This document shows positions 1-12,090 of a stretch of 64,000 nucleotides of DNA, piece by piece; positions within the stretch are counted from its first letter, which is position 1, and each line of letters opens with the position of its first letter. Below the pieces are notes generated by a model. The model ran no database searches. It was given only the letters and a program-made list of their open reading frames with translations, and was not told where the DNA came from. A program made the position numbers and the translations under genes. Location: the NCBI RefSeq assembly GCF_038396675.1, contig NC_088926.1, positions 40,133,501-40,197,500 on the forward strand. Reading direction: 5' to 3'. This DNA comes from Hydra vulgaris. Taxonomy: Eukaryota > Cnidaria > Hydrozoa > Anthoathecata > Hydridae.

Positions 1-640
1 TGTTAGCCATTTTAGTGCAATATCTGTGACAAAAAATTCACCTTTTATTCGAGCAGTTAGCAGATTGTGATTAATTATATCAAACGCTGAAGATGTCTAG
101 AGAGATAAAAATGGTGGTTAAAACATCATCAATGTTAAACAGGATGTCATTGTATATTTTTAGAAGTGCGGTTTCTGTTAAGTGATAAGACCTATAATTA
201 GAGTGAAAAGGATTGAAGTTTACAGTTGAAGTTACACATAGAAGATGCTGAGATAAAGCAAGCTTTTAAAGAATTTTGGGTATTGTATTGAGATTTGATA
301 TAGGGCGCAGATCAGTGAGTTTAAACACTGTTTGTCCAGATTTTTTGGGAATGGGTGTCATTTGAGCAACCTTGAATGAAACATGGGAAAATTCAAGATA
401 TGAATGAGTGTTTGGCGAGGTGAGCTGTAATTGGACAAAATGATTTAAGAATGTTTGTTGGAATATCTAGTGGGAATTTTTTATGTTTGAGAATTTTGAT
501 TACATGCAAAATATCAGTAGAAGTGATTGTAACAAGTCTTTCTTGGATATTTTTTTTGATACTTTCAAGTTTGATTGCAAAATATTGACTTATTGTGTTA
601 CATTTTGCTTCTAGTATTGTATAATTAGTTTTATTTTATT
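1..640 (-). pseudogene. Non-LTR retrotransposon reverse transcriptase relic (N-terminal and fingers part)
   Basis: Read on the minus strand, this is the first part of a CR1/Jockey-type reverse transcriptase. Pieces visible in order are an upstream segment with TSTDILHVIKILKHKKFPLD, then IPTNILKSFCPITAH (the usual 'DgIPxxllK' region), then after a frameshift near 410-430 FSHVSFKVAQMTPIPKKSG, RPISNLNTIPKIL, and NYRSYHLTETALLKIYNDI leading to SLDI, where the FD of the catalytic A motif is expected. There are several stops, for example just after the IPKIL block and just after SLDI, plus at least one frameshift. The element would have reverse-transcribed its own mRNA; this copy cannot. It continues off the left edge. 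The clade (CR1, L2 or Jockey-like) is inferred from motif spacing only. Confidence 0.8.
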
Positions 641-955
641 TTTCTTAATTGATGCTGGTTGTGCATATAAGAATATTGTTGTGGGTTTGTTTGTTGTTGT
701 TGTTGAGGCATTTGTTTTTTCGACTTCGAGAGCTTTAATCCGCTTTAAAAGATCTGAAACAACTATTGATATTTTGCCATACCATTTGTGAATGTTATCT
801 ATAACCTCAGCAGATGAACTTAAAATTATGGCCAGCTTGGTTCTTCTAGGTATTGATACAATAAAACTACATTCAGTAATCTTTAAAGATTCAGAAATTG
901 CAGGATTTGTATCTCTGGCTTGTAGTAAATATGAGCTAATAGTTACAGAATTCTA
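615..955 (-). other. Open minus-strand frame upstream of the RT relic, unassigned
   Basis: A minus-strand frame stays open for about 110 codons just upstream of the RT relic and one frame off from it. It includes SIPRRTKLAIILSSSAEVI and a short Lys/Glu-rich stretch, SDLLKRIKALEVEK, that could be coiled coil, followed by a run of four threonines. It may be the end of the retrotransposon's ORF1 joined to ORF2 by an internal deletion, or unrelated sequence. I do not recognise it. Confidence 0.3.
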
Positions 956-1299
956 GGTCCTCTCTATGTATATATAACAAAGAAAAAATTGGCAAATGTC
1001 ACTTTCTCAGGCGTGCAAACTAATGGGAGGAACCATAAAAATGTGAAACTTTTTTCTATTGAAAATTAATATTTTAATTCCACTCAAAATGGCTGAAGCA
1101 AAAATTGACAGATTTAAAATCAGTTGTGAATGAAAAAGTTGAGAGTACTTATCAGAGATGTAATGATACATAATTTAAAGGAATTACTGTGCAAAAAATA
1201 GTGCAATGCATTTGGCGGTGACAATTGTAATACCAGCTTTAGTTCAATTTTTCACTCTGGAAATGATAATGTTTATAGTTTGCAACAAAAAGAATTTGG
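956..1299. other. AT-rich stretch without recognisable gene
   Basis: No coding frame, terminal repeat or RNA gene is apparent here. It lies between two retrotransposon pieces of opposite orientation and may be degraded retrotransposon sequence. Confidence 0.4.
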
Positions 1300-1450
1300 T
1301 TTTCTTGATGGAAGCGACTGATCTGATTTTTTTCCTTGAACATTTGGAATTTCCTTCCTTCATCTTGCTTTCCTAATTGCACTTAATTTGCAATCTTTTA
1401 AATTCTTCATCTTATCTCTTCCAGTAACTTCCAACTCTAATAGTAAACTT
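1300..1450 (+). pseudogene. Short 3' relic of a non-LTR reverse transcriptase ORF
   Basis: The plus strand encodes a fragment like the extreme C-terminus of a CR1/Jockey-type RT: WNFLPSSCFPN followed by a Phe/Lys-rich tail. The DNA around 1352-1376 and 1423-1440 is very similar to the 3' part of the minus-strand RT relic at 16.08-17.1 kb, including the shared string CAGTAACTTCCAACTCTAAT. This indicates the same family in the opposite orientation. Only the last ~50 codons remain. Confidence 0.6.
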
Positions 1451-3380
1451 GATTTTAACTTCAGTAATTGTATTAAATTTTTTAAGTATTTTAAAAATAA
1501 GTTTGAAATCTTGAAAAAAGTATCTATAACTTATAAATATGAATTTGAAAAATAAAAAACGTTAAATTTAATTAGTTTTTTTTGAAAAATAGAAAAGCCA
1601 TCTTTTTTATTAGCCCAAAAAAAAAGAACAAGTCGTACCCTCAGATCTTTGGCAGTTGGTCACCCTTTTGTATATAAAATGTTCGGCTCATGAAAGATTA
1701 TTATTCCTATTGCTATTGTTATTAGTATTAATTTTATATGTGATGTTACTATTATTTACATTTTGTTTAAATTTTTATTATCGTCATAATTACTTATTAA
1801 TATTGTTTAGTATTTTTCTGTGATATTTATTAATATTATTATAACTATTATTGTTATTATTATTGTTAGGAGTGCTAGGAAGGTCTCTTAAAATATGTGT
1901 TAGGGTTTTTATAATTTCCAAGTTTCAATCACATCAATTTTCCAAAAGAAACCTTATTTGATACCCAAATTCACATTCCCATACTTTCTCCTGCATAAGT
2001 TAAAGTTGCTGCAATCCCTGACATTATTAAAAGCCGGTTTGTAATTAAAACAATAGACATTTTTCTAATTCGATTTCGCAACTACTTTCGTAACATGAAA
2101 AAGAGGCGAGTTAGGGATCGTCTATCAATTACGCAATGCCAAAGGAATTTAAAAAATAGAAATACAAGACCTTTTGCTCTTTTGCTAGTCGATTAAAAAA
2201 TAGTTTAAATATTTGTTTAAAAAAAAACATAAAAAGCCAAAAAGTTTCATATTTGACCTGGTGAAGAATATGAAGAAGATTTAAATATTATTTTTTGATA
2301 TCTTTTTCTCAGGATGATGCTCAGAATGGTAATACTTCATATTTTCGCATTCATTTCCATGACTTAAATATTCCAAAAATTTTTTTTTTTTTATGCCAGT
2401 AAACGAGTTAATAATTTTATCATCTTTTTTAAAAGTTTTGTTGCTAAAAATTATTTTCAAATTTTTGTACTTATGAAGCAAGCTTTCGTAATCTACATCA
2501 ATTCTTATTTATATGTAAATTATAAATTATTATGTTAACTGTAAATTTTTGGTTGATAACAGTTAACAGACTTTATAATTTCTGATGTACGAATCCTTTT
2601 ATCCATCTTAGTTGTGATCTCTGGATATCTTGACCTTTTAAATGGAGATTTTCTCGGTAATTTTTCTTTTTGCTTTCTTTAATTAATTTATATCCTTGGA
2701 ACTTTGTTTCCTGTTCTTAAAGACTTTTTACCGCTACCAGAATTATTTTTTATCTCCTTAAGGCTGAAGAAAAAACTTACACACTTTAGCGTGTTTCCTT
2801 ATTTTAAAATTATCAGCGTTTCCTTTACGCCTATATTAAAATATTTCGTTACATCAAGCTTTGTGAACATTGGGTTTTTCTCCTGGCACGGAAAAGAAAA
2901 TTGACCAACATTAATCTTTTCAATATTTTTTTTAATTTTTATTTCCATTTTCACAACTACATATTAGTTACAATTTTTTCACATCGTAATATAAGCAAAA
3001 TATATTTCCGTTACATAAGATTATATTTAACCAAATACTGGTAAAAAACATTTAACAGAAAAAATAACACTCAGTTAAAAAATAAGAAACAATTGAAGAA
3101 AAAAAAAATTTAGGAAGTATAAGTTGAATATATTATGAAGGACTTGTTAAGATAAACTATATTGTTATAGGGAACTCGTAGTAGACTGAATAAGTCTTAT
3201 CATCGAGAACCTTGGGGTTTACGCAAGATACACATAAACATTGTGATTCTTTTGCATAAATATTTTAAATATTGTGATAATTTTTGTTTTTTGTTTTTTC
3301 TTGTTAAATTATGATTTGTGTGTGTTTTACTTTTTTTTGTTTTTATTGTTTTTTGTTTTATTTATTATTTTTAATGTTTT

Positions 3381-3384
<4 letters not shown>
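1451..3384. other. Intergenic AT-rich DNA
   Basis: I see no supportable gene. About 1700-1870 is dominated by degenerate ATT/TTA triplets. The two ~66-codon frames near 2281-2481 (minus) and 2704-2904 (plus) have low-complexity composition and no recognisable motif, so I do not call them. Confidence 0.5.

Positions 3385-3466
<82 letters not shown>
3385..3466. repeat. (TA)n microsatellite
   Basis: Uninterrupted alternating TA of about 80 bp. It is one of at least fifteen such arrays in the window. Confidence 0.97.
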
Positions 3467-3468
<2 letters not shown>

Positions 3469-3639
3469 CAGACTTTTCTCACATTGTAGATTGTATTAGT
3501 TCAAATTTTGTTCAAATTTTTATTTATCATGTGAACTAGTACAATTCTATGTAATTATCTATATTACAAACAAGATTTTTTAGTTTTGACTTTAAAGAAA
3601 ATATATTGTCAGTAAGAGTAGTTTAGGTGTATTTCGAAA

Positions 3640-4200
3640 TTAATTTGTTATATAAATAGGGGCCGCGATAAGAGATAGAGCATTGAGAGTTTTTTTTTTT
3701 TTTTTTCGGGGTACGATAAAGTTACCCGTTGCGCTAGTGTTAAACTTATTGGTAATTGAGTTAAAGAAGTTTTTTGTGAAACCTAAAGGTACTAATCCCA
3801 ATTTATATTTTAACATAAATAGTATATTAGCATAGATATTGATTTGAAAGATGTTTAGTGCTTTCATTTCTTTTAATAGAGGTTTAGCATTAATTTCGTT
3901 TTGTGTGTGCTTCCCCAAACAATGTTAGCGTATGAAAGATGGCTATGTATAAATGAAAAGTAAAGAATTTTTGAATTTTTTTGTGATAAAAATGGTCTAG
4001 CTTTGAAAAGTAAACCAAGATTTTTAGATATTTTAGTGTTGAAGGCCTTTATTTGGGCTGTCCATGAAATATTTTCGCCTTGAACCACTCCAAGAAATTT
4101 AATTGTTTGGGTTCTTTCAATATTGTTGAAATTGATATTTAGAGAGGGATGAATTGATGGAAGTGCCTTTTTGTTATTGTTATTATAAAATAATATATTG
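3640..4200 (-). pseudogene. Non-LTR retrotransposon RT, C-terminal relic
   Basis: Minus-strand frames encode the thumb and C-terminal region of a Jockey/CR1-type RT. First comes RTQTIKFLGVVQGENISWT (the 'FLGV..d..LsW..HI' block), then KISKNLGLLFKARPFLS, FIHSHLSYANIVWGSTH, and in another frame LLKEMKALNIFQINIYAN and LVPLGFTKNFF. A frameshift separates the two halves around 3875-3920, and the ATG-less 5' part is missing. Its 3' end would lie near 3600. It is a separate copy from the relic at 1-640, because it carries a later part of the protein in the same orientation but lies upstream of that relic. Confidence 0.85.
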
Positions 4201-4455
4201 TCATTATAAAATAAACTTTCACACAGTGTTAAAAAGCAACAAATTCCTTTTACATCTTTTTACACCTCTTTGGATTTAATAATGCTTGAGTAAAGTTAAG
4301 ATATTTCTATTTTGAAGCAAAACTATGAGTTCAGTGTGTTTACATTTTTGTCCTTTACTCCCCTTCTTTTTAAGCTGAGAAATTAGTTGCACAACCGAAT
4401 TAGATAAATGTCTATTAAAGCCAAATAATATTTATCCATAAGTTGATTTATGTAT

Positions 4456-4458
<3 letters not shown>

Positions 4459-4529
<71 letters not shown>

Positions 4530-4541
4530 CCCCCCCCCCCA
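4459..4541. repeat. (TA)n array followed by a poly-C tract
   Basis: About 68 bp of TA repeats run directly into about 14 C residues at 4528-4541. Confidence 0.95.
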
Positions 4542-5204
4542 CAGAATTAGTAATTTATTACTATAACCCTTTTAATTGAATAGTTTTTATGTTTGCAATA
4601 ATAATTAATTTTTGGCGCATCAAGGTGCGTACGTAATTTTGGGTAACTTTGCACAACCGTGGGTAACATTGCACAACTAAAGTCAAAGATATTTTATTCT
4701 CTAGCAGTTAAAAATTTTAACTATAACTGCAAAGCACTTTTGAAGTCAGCTGTTTATTCTAGTTTTAATACACAAATAGTGTAAAAAAGTCATTTCAACG
4801 AGTTTTCTTTCTACGCAAGTAATTTTACTTAAACATAGAAAAAAGTCACGCAAATAATTTCTTGCAACTTTTATCTGTTAAGCAGATCATAATTAGACCC
4901 TAAGGTAAGTAAACAGCATAACATGCTCATCATAATATTAATTTGAATTATTTTATGTTTTAATGCGATTGTCAGTATAGGTGAAGAAAAATTACTAAAT
5001 TTTGTAAATAAATTACTATTTCGGACTAAACTGGGATAACTTTGCACAATGTGCAAAATTACCACAACTGTCTTTAATTATCTAAAAAAATACTTTTTAA
5101 AACTTGAAGTAAATTTTATATATAAGCATAATTATTACATATATTTTTATTGTTTTTATTAACATTTTTTGCTTATTCCTAAATAACACTCATGTTTTTT
5201 CCAG

Positions 5205-6659
5205 ATGTCAAGTTGTTACAAAGGAAAACACAACTTAAAACCTGGTAAGCCATACTTCTTTTCCAAATTCGAGGAGGCTGCTTTTGTGAAGTGTACTATT
5301 CAATTGAGTGATTTTGGATTTCCAATTGGTAAAGAAGATTTACGTCATATTATGAATAATTATCTAATTAGTTCAGAAAAGTAAAAGAGTTTAAAATCTT
5401 TCCTGGACCTGATTTAGTTAACTCATTTTTACAAAGACATCCACAACTTACAAGTAAATTTGTGCCATACTTAAAAATCTCGAGCAATGGTTAATGAAGA
5501 AATTTTAAAGGATTATATTCAGCAATTATCAAAAACTGTACAAAATGTACCTCCAAGCAACATATATAAATTCGATGAAACAAATTTGAGTGATGATCCA
5601 GGTTCAAAAAAATGCTTGGTAAAGAGAGGTAATAAATACCCAGCAAATATAAGAAACACTTCTAAGACAAGTGTTTCTATTATGATATCAGGTAATGCTG
5701 CAGATGAAGTTCTACCACCGTTTGTAGTTTATAAAGCCGTAAATTTGTGGTCAACTTGGTGTGAAGGAGGTCCTAAAGGAGTCAGATACTTTAACACTAA
5801 AAGTGGTTGGTTTGACGGAGCAGCTTTTGAAGAGTGGTTTTTTTCTATAGTTTTACCTTCTTTAAAAAAAAAATCAGGAGTTAAAGTTTTGTTAGGCGAT
5901 AACTTATCCTCTCATATCTCTCCAAAAGTAATTAATGCCTGTGAAAAAAATGAAATTCTATTTGTTTGCCTGCCACCTATTAGTACGCATAAAACTCAAC
6001 CTCTAGATGTGGCTTTCTTTAAACCTTTAAAAACAGCTTGGCGTAGAATTATTACAGAGTACAAAGATTCTCCTGCTGGCTGCACAAAAACATCTCTTGA
6101 AAAACAACATTTTCCAGAAATTTTAAACAAGTTATTGATTGCTATAGAACCAAATCAGGTTAACAACTTAAAATCAGGTTTTAGAAAGTGTCGTATTTAT
6201 CCAGTAAATGTCAATCAACTTCTCACACAATTTAGAGAGAGAGAATCGTACGATAAAGAATTTTTAAAAGACAGCTTTAAGATTTTTTTACAAGAAAAAT
6301 ATAAAATCTTGCAGTCTCCAGAAACCAAACAACGAAAAAAAAAGCTTTCTGTTCCTGCAGGAAAAAGTGTTGGCACAGAAGATTTAGAAAAGTTTAGTAA
6401 CAGTTTTGATATTGGCTCAAAGCTTGCAAAGAAAAAAAAACTGAATAAAAACACGAAGAGCATAAAGTCAAAAGTTCAATCTGAAGAAGATCCAAAAGAG
6501 TGCCATGATCACAGTTCTAGCTCAAAATCATTGAGTAGCATTGAAAATAAACTTGTCAACAGATATGATAAGAATGAGAAATCAAGCTCAGAAAATTTGA
6601 AACATGTGAACTTTTTCCTTGACAAATTACAAATGCCAAGGAAAACAGTGCTTTTGTGA
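5205..6659 (+). pseudogene. Pogo/Tigger-like DDE transposase with two 1-bp frameshifts
   Basis: This is the cut-and-paste transposase of the surrounding element (nuclear, TA-targeting by family). The N-terminal part begins at ATG 5205 after a possible intron acceptor (TTTTTTCCAG) and gives the DNA-binding region. One base is missing near 5380 (A-rich), after which PGPDLVNSFLQRHPQLTSKF matches the end of the CENP-B-type helix-turn-helix region. One extra A near 5480 shifts to the long frame starting at 5487. The catalytic core shows all three acidic residues: YKFDETN (first Asp), LLGDNLSSH (second Asp) and KTQPLDVAFF (third Asp), so the triad is DDD as in pogo/Tigger. The C-terminal ~100 residues are Lys/Ser-rich, as in the family. 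The catalytic domain itself is uninterrupted. Confidence 0.9.
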
Positions 6660-7106
6660 AGCCAATGGTAATAATATTAAATGCTTGTTTGACACACAAG
6701 AAAATTTTTATGAATGGGACAATACTTGTTTCACATTAAGAAGCCTCAAAAAATAACCTAAACCAGAGAACTTTACCTCTATTAGACTTTCATTTCTGTT
6801 GAAGTTTGTTTATTTAGCTTTTATTTTTTATTTTAAAGATATATAATTGCCTACATTAAAAGAAATATTGTGTTTTTAGTTTTTAATGTGGCAATGTTTC
6901 TTTTATCATGTTAAACTTTTTATTAACCAAGACAATGGTAAATCTGATTTTTTTTTATTTTTATTTTTATTCTTCATTAAACTCTTGTTAAAATTTCCTT
7001 TAAACAGTATAATAAATAGAGTTTAAATAGCAAAGTTCATATAAACGGTAAAGTTTTTTTCAAATTTTACAAGGCTGTGCAAAGTTATCCAAAACCCCGG
7101 TTAACT

Positions 7107-7400
7107 TATGCGGTAGTGGTGTAGTGGTAAGAGCGCTCGCTTTGTAAGCGAGAGGTTCGGAGTTCGACTCCCACCACGTCCCTGGAAGTACCGCGCTCAA
7201 CTTAGTTTCTCCGCGCAGCGGCCTTGCTCGGCAAGGTTCGTGTTTCGGAGTTAAAGAGTTGAGAGAGGGTTGCACCACAAATAACAACTAAAAAAAAATA
7301 AAAAACACAAAAAAATGAGTAGCCTCCTCGACTGTAGTGGCCCCCTCGGGCCTTGGGGAGGTGAATAATCTAAAAAAAAAAAAAAAAAAAAAACTTAAAA
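7107..7400 (+). repeat. tRNA-derived SINE with tRNA-Thr(TGT)-like head
   Basis: The head is tRNA-like. A-box-like TAGTGGTAAGAGC is followed by a 5-bp anticodon stem CTCGC/GCGAG enclosing TTTGTAA (anticodon TGT), and then the B-box GGTTCGGAGTTCGACTCCC. The 5' acceptor strand does not pair with the 3' one, so this is not a working tRNA gene. An unrelated GC-rich body with GCCTTGCTCGGCAAGG and GCCCCCTCGGGCC hairpins follows, then poly-A at about 7373-7394. It would be transcribed by RNA polymerase III. It sits inside the 3' end of the pogo-like transposon. Confidence 0.8.
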
Positions 7401-8227
7401 CATAATTTAGACACCCATAAAAAATCCTTCTTAAATGGTTAAAAAAATAAATTCTAATAATAACATTTTTTGAATAGTCCAAAGAAAATTTTTGGCAACT
7501 TTTTATAAATATTAGAGATGTTTTAAGCCAATTTTTAGAAACACAAAGCAAAAACTTTCAACTTTTTGCGCAAAGTTACCCAAAGTTACGGTATTCACCA
7601 AACTTTCGTAACTTTTGCGCAGCTCAACTAAGATTACGGAAATCGTAAGTTCATGTTTTTTTTTGGTATTCACCAATGTTTCGCAGCATTTCCATAAAGT
7701 TAGGGTTGCGCATGAGTTGCGCTGAACTTAAGCAAAAACTTACGCAAAAAAACAACCAAGTTGATTTTTTTTTTGAATGAACCAAGTTTTCGTAATTATA
7801 TAAAACAAACTTTTCTAATATTGAATTCATAAATTTCTAACTAATTTAAAATTTTTGTTGAATATTTATTTAGTAAAAAATATTACTACAAAAGCTAGGA
7901 AAATAATTTTAAGTAGAAAAGAAATAGTGGTTTAGAGATAGGGGTTTAGAACTGATTATTTTACAAAAAGGCAGATAAATTTTGACAATTGTTTAATATA
8001 CAATTAATAAAAACTAAACAAACTTTCATTTTTTTCAATCCTAAATATCAAGTAAATATTATTTTTTTAAAATACAAGTAATTAAAAATTCGTATACTAA
8101 TTTGACATTAGCATGAGCATAAGTTTGGAGTTTGCAAAATGCTTAGACAAGTCATAAATAAAAAATCAAAAAAAATACATGTAACATTCAAAATTATATT
8201 ATTGCCTTCGATTTAAAAACAGTTTTA

Positions 8228-8590
8228 CTTAGAGTACTTTGTTCAATGCCAAGTCAAAAGAGTTGACATATGTTAATTCAGCCTGAACATAGTGTACATC
8301 ATCTTCATCACTGTCCTCAAAGTTTAAGTCATCTGGAATTTCTAACCCTTAGCCATTGTAAAGGTTTTTCAGCAAATTACACACAATGTATATTTTGCAA
8401 TATATACTTTGGGTGAGCATATGTTAGGAGCACTGCAGTGCACCACCTCTCTTGTGACCTCCAACAGTTTTTGAGAAAATCAAAGGATTGCTCCACATCA
8501 CTATCTATCTGAAGGTGAACCTTATTGAAATATATTTTCTCTGGTGTAGTTGGCTGATTGAATAGTGTAATCAAGACTGTTAACAAGCAA
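8228..8590 (-). pseudogene. PIF/Harbinger transposase C-terminal relic
   Basis: Minus-strand frame with LLTVLITLFNQPTTPEKI, FNKVHLQ and DVEQSFDFLKNCWR. This corresponds to the family block 'LLTPL.NP.TPAE..fN.aH...R..vErtFG.LK.RW', including the catalytic Glu in 'VEQSF'. After CAVLL-like and CNLLKNLYNG segments there is an in-frame stop. The frame then continues to an acidic tail, PDDLNFEDSDEDDVHYV, ending in a natural-looking stop near 8230, which is the typical short acidic C-terminus of animal Harbinger transposases. The N-terminal two-thirds, with both Asp residues, is not recognisable. Confidence 0.7.
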
Positions 8591-9298
8591 AAAGGAAATC
8601 TGCATTAGGATTACATTCCACAATCTTTTTTAATTAAAAAATAGAAAAAATAAAAACTTTTATGAAGGATACCTTCTGACAATATCTCTGAAAAAGGATC
8701 AAAAAGTTATTCTTAAGTAAGTCGTCGGTAAATCAACTCTTTTAAACTTCATTCGTAACAGTCAATTAACAACAATCATATTAAACATTTAATAACCAAA
8801 AGATTACTCTTTTTTTAATACTATATTTTTTTGAAATGATTAGTAATTTTTACCAATTTCTCTTTGAAAACTCCCAGTTACTTTGAAAAAAGCCTCATTG
8901 ATATTAGCATTTTTGAATCCGAAGTAATCGGGTTGCTCCTCAACATGATTGGTTACAAATCATTGTTAATGTGTTGACTAACTCTATTTGCTTTTATACA
9001 AATGAAATTTTTAAACACATTCTACATTATAGTAATCGTTTAAAGCAACATTGAGCATAACGCTAGATTTGATCGTGACCAAATTAACTAAAGTTCCATT
9101 TAAACTAAAACTAAATAAAGCTATTAAAACAACTAAATGAAGTATGATCATTAAACTTAATGAGACATATACCATTTAACAAAAAACTGTGAATAGAATA
9201 TTTATAAAGATATAGTTGCTTTTTTATTAATACATACAGTGTATTGTCAATATTTATAAAGAAATAGTTGTTATTTTGTCAATATAATAATTTCATAA
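8591..9298. other. AT-rich interior of the Harbinger relic
   Basis: Expected to have held the 5' part of the transposase. I cannot read a protein in any frame and see no other feature. Confidence 0.4.
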
Positions 9299-10263
<965 letters not shown>

Positions 10264-10320
10264 AAAGTTTGGTGAATACCATTTCAGTTTAGTAAATACC
10301 AATAGTTAAGGTTGAACTTA

Positions 10321-11968
10321 GGGGTCGTCAATAAAGTATGTACGCCAAAAGTTTTGAAATTTGACCCTCCCCCTGTTGCCATGCGTACTTTTATGTCCCC
10401 ACCCCCCCTTAAAAATTACGTACGTTTCTCAAATACCCCCCACCCTCAACTTTTTTTTCTCAATAAAAAAGTTTATTCAAATAAAAAAAGGCGGAGGGTA
10501 CCTTAGATACCTTATACGACCCCAAAGCTCTTTGATTGCGCGTTTTAAAATGTCTTTAAGTATATATGCAAATAGTATTTTTAATAAATTTAAACTGCAT
10601 TACCATGGAGTGTCTGTTTCGCCAAGAGGTTAATTCTGTTGAAATTAGGCGCGGAGATCCAGATTTGATTCGCGGAGAAATCCGTAATAACCTTTCTCTT
10701 TGTTATAATAACGAATCAAATATAAATAAACTATACTTAAGGCGGACGTTTTTTTCAGGCACCCCTCTTTAGTGAGTAAAAAACGAGTCTTACGCGAGAT
10801 CAGTAATAATGAAAACAAAGGGTAAAACCCAGTGCCGAGGGTAGCCTATGCCTCTTTATTGGAGGGGGAGGGGGCAACAGCTAAATTTGAGCCCTTTTGC
10901 TAATTTAAGAAGCTTTTTATTTTAGCAAAACCTAGTGGTCAAATTTGGAAGATTTTGAGACGCCAATGACACGTTGTGTTTTTTTTTTTTTGGGCGGGGG
11001 GGGACTCCGACCCATCAACCATGGCCCTGCTAAAACCTGTTTTTGTCGACTCAAAAAATTGGTCTTACTCATGGCTAGTATATAAGGGGTGGCATGTGTG
11101 CATGGGCCCCCGCAGGATTTTTTGATGTTCTCGATAGAACACTTTCACACATCGTGCAAACTTAAGTTTGTTTATATGCCAAATGAGGTGGCCTTGCAAA
11201 AAATTAGGATGGTGGAGGCCTGGAAACAAAAAGCCCTAAAACGTTTGCCTACCCCTTTCCTGCCCAAACGTGAGGGAAATATGTAGCAAAACTTTTAACT
11301 TTACCATTTAAAACTAAATTTAAATTTATGGACAGATTTTAATTTTTGTAAAAAAATATCGTAAATTACAAAAAAGTTATGACCATGCAAAATTTACACC
11401 CCTCTCATTTTGGGGGTCGGAAAATTTGCATGGTCATAACTTTTGTAATTTACGATATTTTTCTACAAAAATTAAAATCTGTCAATAAATTTAAATTTAG
11501 TTTTAGATGGTAAAGTTGAAAAATTTTACTACATTAGTACCCTCACGTATGGGCGGGGATAGTAAGCGTTTTAAGGCTTTTGTTCACAGGCCTCCGCCAT
11601 CCCGATAATTTGCAAGGCCTCCTCATTTGGCATAGGTATAAACAAACTTAAGTTAGGAGTTTGCACGATGTGTGAAAGTGTCCTATCTGGAACATCAAAA
11701 AATTCTAAGGGCGTCCATATATGTGTGTGCATAGAGGAAAACTATACCCACTGCTCCATATACCACACATCTTTTTACGTTAGCAAACTAGAATCTTTTG
11801 TCAGAATATAACTTTTCTATTGATTAGCTGGTTAATTGTGATAAATTTGAAAATCGAAGTACGTACTTTTAGATTGAACCCTCCCCCCCCCCTCCCATAC
11901 GCTTTCGTACGCTTTTTGAAGACCTCGCCCCTCCCCCCTATGAGCGTACCTACTTTATGGAAGACCCC
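10321..11968. mobile_element. Non-autonomous TTA-flanked element (PIF/Harbinger-type termini)
   Basis: The termini form a 25-bp inverted repeat with three mismatches: left GGGGTCGTCAATAAAGTA (from 10321), right its inverse ending at 11968. A 3-bp direct repeat TTA flanks it at 10318-10320 and 11969-11971, the target duplication typical of PIF/Harbinger. The interior holds no transposase. It contains runs of G/C and a ~620 bp fold-back (11098-11725). The same terminus type occurs on the small element at 18571-18772. The element sits inside a copy of the TGGTGAATAC-ended repeat family; removing it and one TTA restores a sequence closely resembling 7728-7750. Confidence 0.85.
11098..11725. repeat. 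Large fold-back (inverted repeat, ~300-bp arms, 26-bp loop)
   Basis: The left arm (about 11098-11395) is the approximate inverse of the right arm (about 11422-11725). Paired landmarks include GTTATGACCATGCAAAATTT with its inverse around the loop, AACTAAATTTAAATTTAT, CCCTCACGT, the CATCGTGCAAACTTAAG block, and TTTTTTGATGTT at the outer end. The arms look 80-90% alike by eye. The loop is 11396-11421. Transcribed, it would form a very long hairpin RNA. Confidence 0.85.
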
Positions 11969-11971
11969 TTA

Positions 11972-12090
11972 CGCAAAAACTTACGAAAGTTTTTTTTAGC
12001 GCAGCTGCGCAAGTGTGGTGAATACGACTTTTACAGTTTTGAACTTACGCCAAACTTACGCAAAAAAAAAGTTTGGTGAATAAGCTCCCA
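11972..12090. repeat. Right part of TGGTGAATAC-ended repeat, two termini
   Basis: Contains GTGGTGAATACG (about 12037-12048) and GTTTGGTGAATAAG (about 12071-12084), related to the end GGTATTCACCAAAC at 7590 but inverted. It also has several copies of the AACTTACGCAAAA motif shared with 7735-7752. It is the continuation of the sequence left of 10318, split by the TTA-flanked insertion. Confidence 0.6.

Larger units (their letters stand above)
4631..7590 (+). mobile_element. Pogo/Tigger-like DNA transposon (Tc1/mariner superfamily)
   Basis: The ends are inverted repeats. The left (about 4632-4656) contains TTTGGGTAACTTTGC, and the right (about 7567-7590) is its inverse with one or two differences. 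Flanking TA dinucleotides (4629-4630 and 7592-7593) fit TA target duplication, give or take one base. Related subterminal motifs recur at 4661-4677, 5033-5049 and, inverted, at 7073-7094. The single gene is the DDE transposase at 5205-6659. A tRNA-derived SINE (about 7107-7400) has inserted between the inner motif and the right terminus. With frameshifts in the gene, this copy is not autonomous. Confidence 0.75.

Noticed and set aside
3274..3489. 71-codon frame with a long YIYIYI stretch
   Set aside because: It is a translation of the (TA)n array; the same explains the similar frames at 9437, 15870, 17005, 18158, 21817, 25516, 47936 and 53058.
7118..7192. Possible functional tRNA-Thr(TGT) gene
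   Set aside because: Anticodon arm and B-box look right, but the 5' acceptor strand does not pair with the 3' end, and a SINE body plus poly-A follows. Called a SINE head instead.
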